Shown: positions 63,378 through 64,000 of the stretch, piece after piece
Position numbering within the stretch: position 1 is the stretch's first letter
How the letters are laid out: each line of letters begins with the position of its first letter
Source of the DNA: Sphingomonas alba
GTDB lineage: Bacteria > Pseudomonadota > Alphaproteobacteria > Sphingomonadales > Sphingomonadaceae
DNA length: 64,000 nucleotides
Reading direction: 5' to 3'
Assembly (NCBI RefSeq): GCF_023516555.1
Contig: NZ_JAMGBD010000001.1
Location: forward strand, 1,302,001 to 1,366,000
The notes under the pieces: generated by a model
Databases searched by the model: none
The model's input: the letters and a program-made list of their open reading frames with translations, nothing else
What the model was told of the DNA's origin: nothing
Translations under genes and position numbers: made by a program

Positions 63378-64000
63378 CTACTCCGCCCCGAAATTGAGCC
63401 TTCGCGTGACGGTGTAGTCGACTGCCGTCACCAGGAAGAAGGACAGGCCCCATTTGATGCGGTTGAAAATGGTGCTGCGCTTGCGCCAGGCCTCGCGGGT
63501 GATTGCGAGGCTGTCGTCGAGCTCGCCCTCGAAATAGAGTCGCATGAGCGAAGCGAACTCGGAGTCGTCGACGCGCAGCATCATCTCCATGTTGAGATAG
63601 AGGCTGCGGAAATCAAAGTTGGACGAGCCGATATGAACCTCGTCGTCGAACACCAGAAGCTTCGTGTGCAGCTTGGTGCGCTGATATTCGAAAATCTCGA
63701 CGCCACGCTTCAATAGCTGGTTGTAAGTGAAGCGAGCGGCGAAAATGGTCGCCGTGTTGTCGGACTTGGCGGCGGTGATGATCCGGGCCCGGCCCTTGGC
63801 GCCGGCTCGGGCGATCCGCTTCAGCATGCCCCAGGGCGGGGCGAAGTAAGCGGCGATCACCTCGACGTCGCAGCCCTGGCTGAGGTCGCGAGTGGTCGAC
63901 ACGGCCCAAGGCGAGACGCGGCGCATCGGGCCACCGAACTGCCACTGTAACTTGCCACTGGTCTCGCTGTAGCGGGTGATGATGTGGCGCAGCTCGCGGA
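63378..64000 (-). CDS. Phospholipase D/cardiolipin synthase-like protein (C-terminal part)
   Basis: The C-terminal 206 residues are in the window; the N-terminus lies beyond base 64000. One HKD motif is complete: KLHTKLLVFDDEVHIGSSNF with DFRSLY, the H-x-K-x4-D order. DVEVIAAYFAPPWGMLKRIA and RGVEIFEYQRTKLH are typical of the second half of bacterial cardiolipin synthases. The C-terminal FFLVTAVDYTVTRRLNFGAE may be a membrane-associated helix. Whether the other HKD is present is not visible. Confidence 0.85.
   Translation of the reverse strand, partial: RELRHIITRYSETSGKLQWQFGGPMRRVSPWAVSTTRDLSQGCDVEVIAAYFAPPWGMLKRIARAGAKGRARIITAAKSDNTATIFAARFTYNQLLKRGVEIFEYQRTKLHTKLLVFDDEVHIGSSNFDFRSLYLNMEMMLRVDDSEFASLMRLYFEGELDDSLAITREAWRKRSTIFNRIKWGLSFFLVTAVDYTVTRRLNFGAE

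Overview
The window is a dense, GC-rich stretch of chromosome from an alphaproteobacterium, most likely a member of the Sphingomonadales (Sphingomonas/Sphingomicrobium-like). The basis is family content and gene order, not a database match: two large TonB-dependent receptors with alanine/proline-rich N-termini ahead of the VVT(G/A) motif, a CarD regulator, an orphan cobS/cobT pair, sucC followed directly by etfB-etfA, an infA-maf-RNase E/G-yacG block, DUF2093, DUF1489 and a K+-independent proton pyrophosphatase. I find no phage, plasmid, insertion sequence, CRISPR or rRNA signature. No gap between genes exceeds about 300 bases.

Layout. 1-9.6 kb: 5' part of a TonB receptor; xseA and DUF2093 facing purD, which leads a run of very small membrane-protein genes; an L,D-transpeptidase; a 59-residue protein; a proline-tailed outer-membrane barrel; a CNNM/CBS protein; tadA. 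9.7-14.8 kb: rpmB, a phytase-like esterase domain protein, cobT and cobS, and an HxlR-SCP2 regulator. 14.9-19.5 kb: seven co-directional genes of the VOC, GST, DUF1428 and RibD/DHFR-like families opposite that regulator, the best candidate here for an uncharacterised regulated detoxification cassette. 19.5-28.1 kb: housekeeping genes (DnaJ-like, BolA, pirin, hydrolase, nusB, thiL, hppA, infA, maf, RNase E/G-like, yacG) and tRNA-Phe.

28.2-45.4 kb: a two-TM ion channel coupled to a Baeyer-Villiger-type monooxygenase, glpK, lysA coupled to a polyamine deacetylase-like gene, etfAB/sucC, dinB, carD, an SDR, a GAF protein, a GGDEF-EAL protein, two DUF2807 proteins and an AraC regulator. 45.5-53.5 kb: an AraC-flanked catabolic operon (quinone reductase, TauD/TfdA dioxygenase, beta-keto acid cleavage enzyme, MFS carrier), then a YeiH-type anion exporter and a large TonB receptor. 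53.7-64 kb: DUF1489, mgtE, cyclophilin, SDR, a cyclase-TolB-TPR fusion, a bacterial Cdc48/p97 ATPase, an MFS carrier, a PmtA-like methyltransferase and part of a phospholipase D/cardiolipin synthase-like gene.

Architecture. Eight of the eleven convergent gene pairs share their stop codons in a 4-nt CTAG, TTAG or TTAA overlap. Many tandem genes are joined by ATGA or GTGA overlaps, and xseA and purD overlap at their start codons. A promoter-like site plus strong terminator in the divergent gap before cdc48 marks a possible small RNA or attenuator. Two different palindromic intergenic repeats sit at cobT and nusB-thiL. All functional calls come from reading motifs and context; no searches were run.
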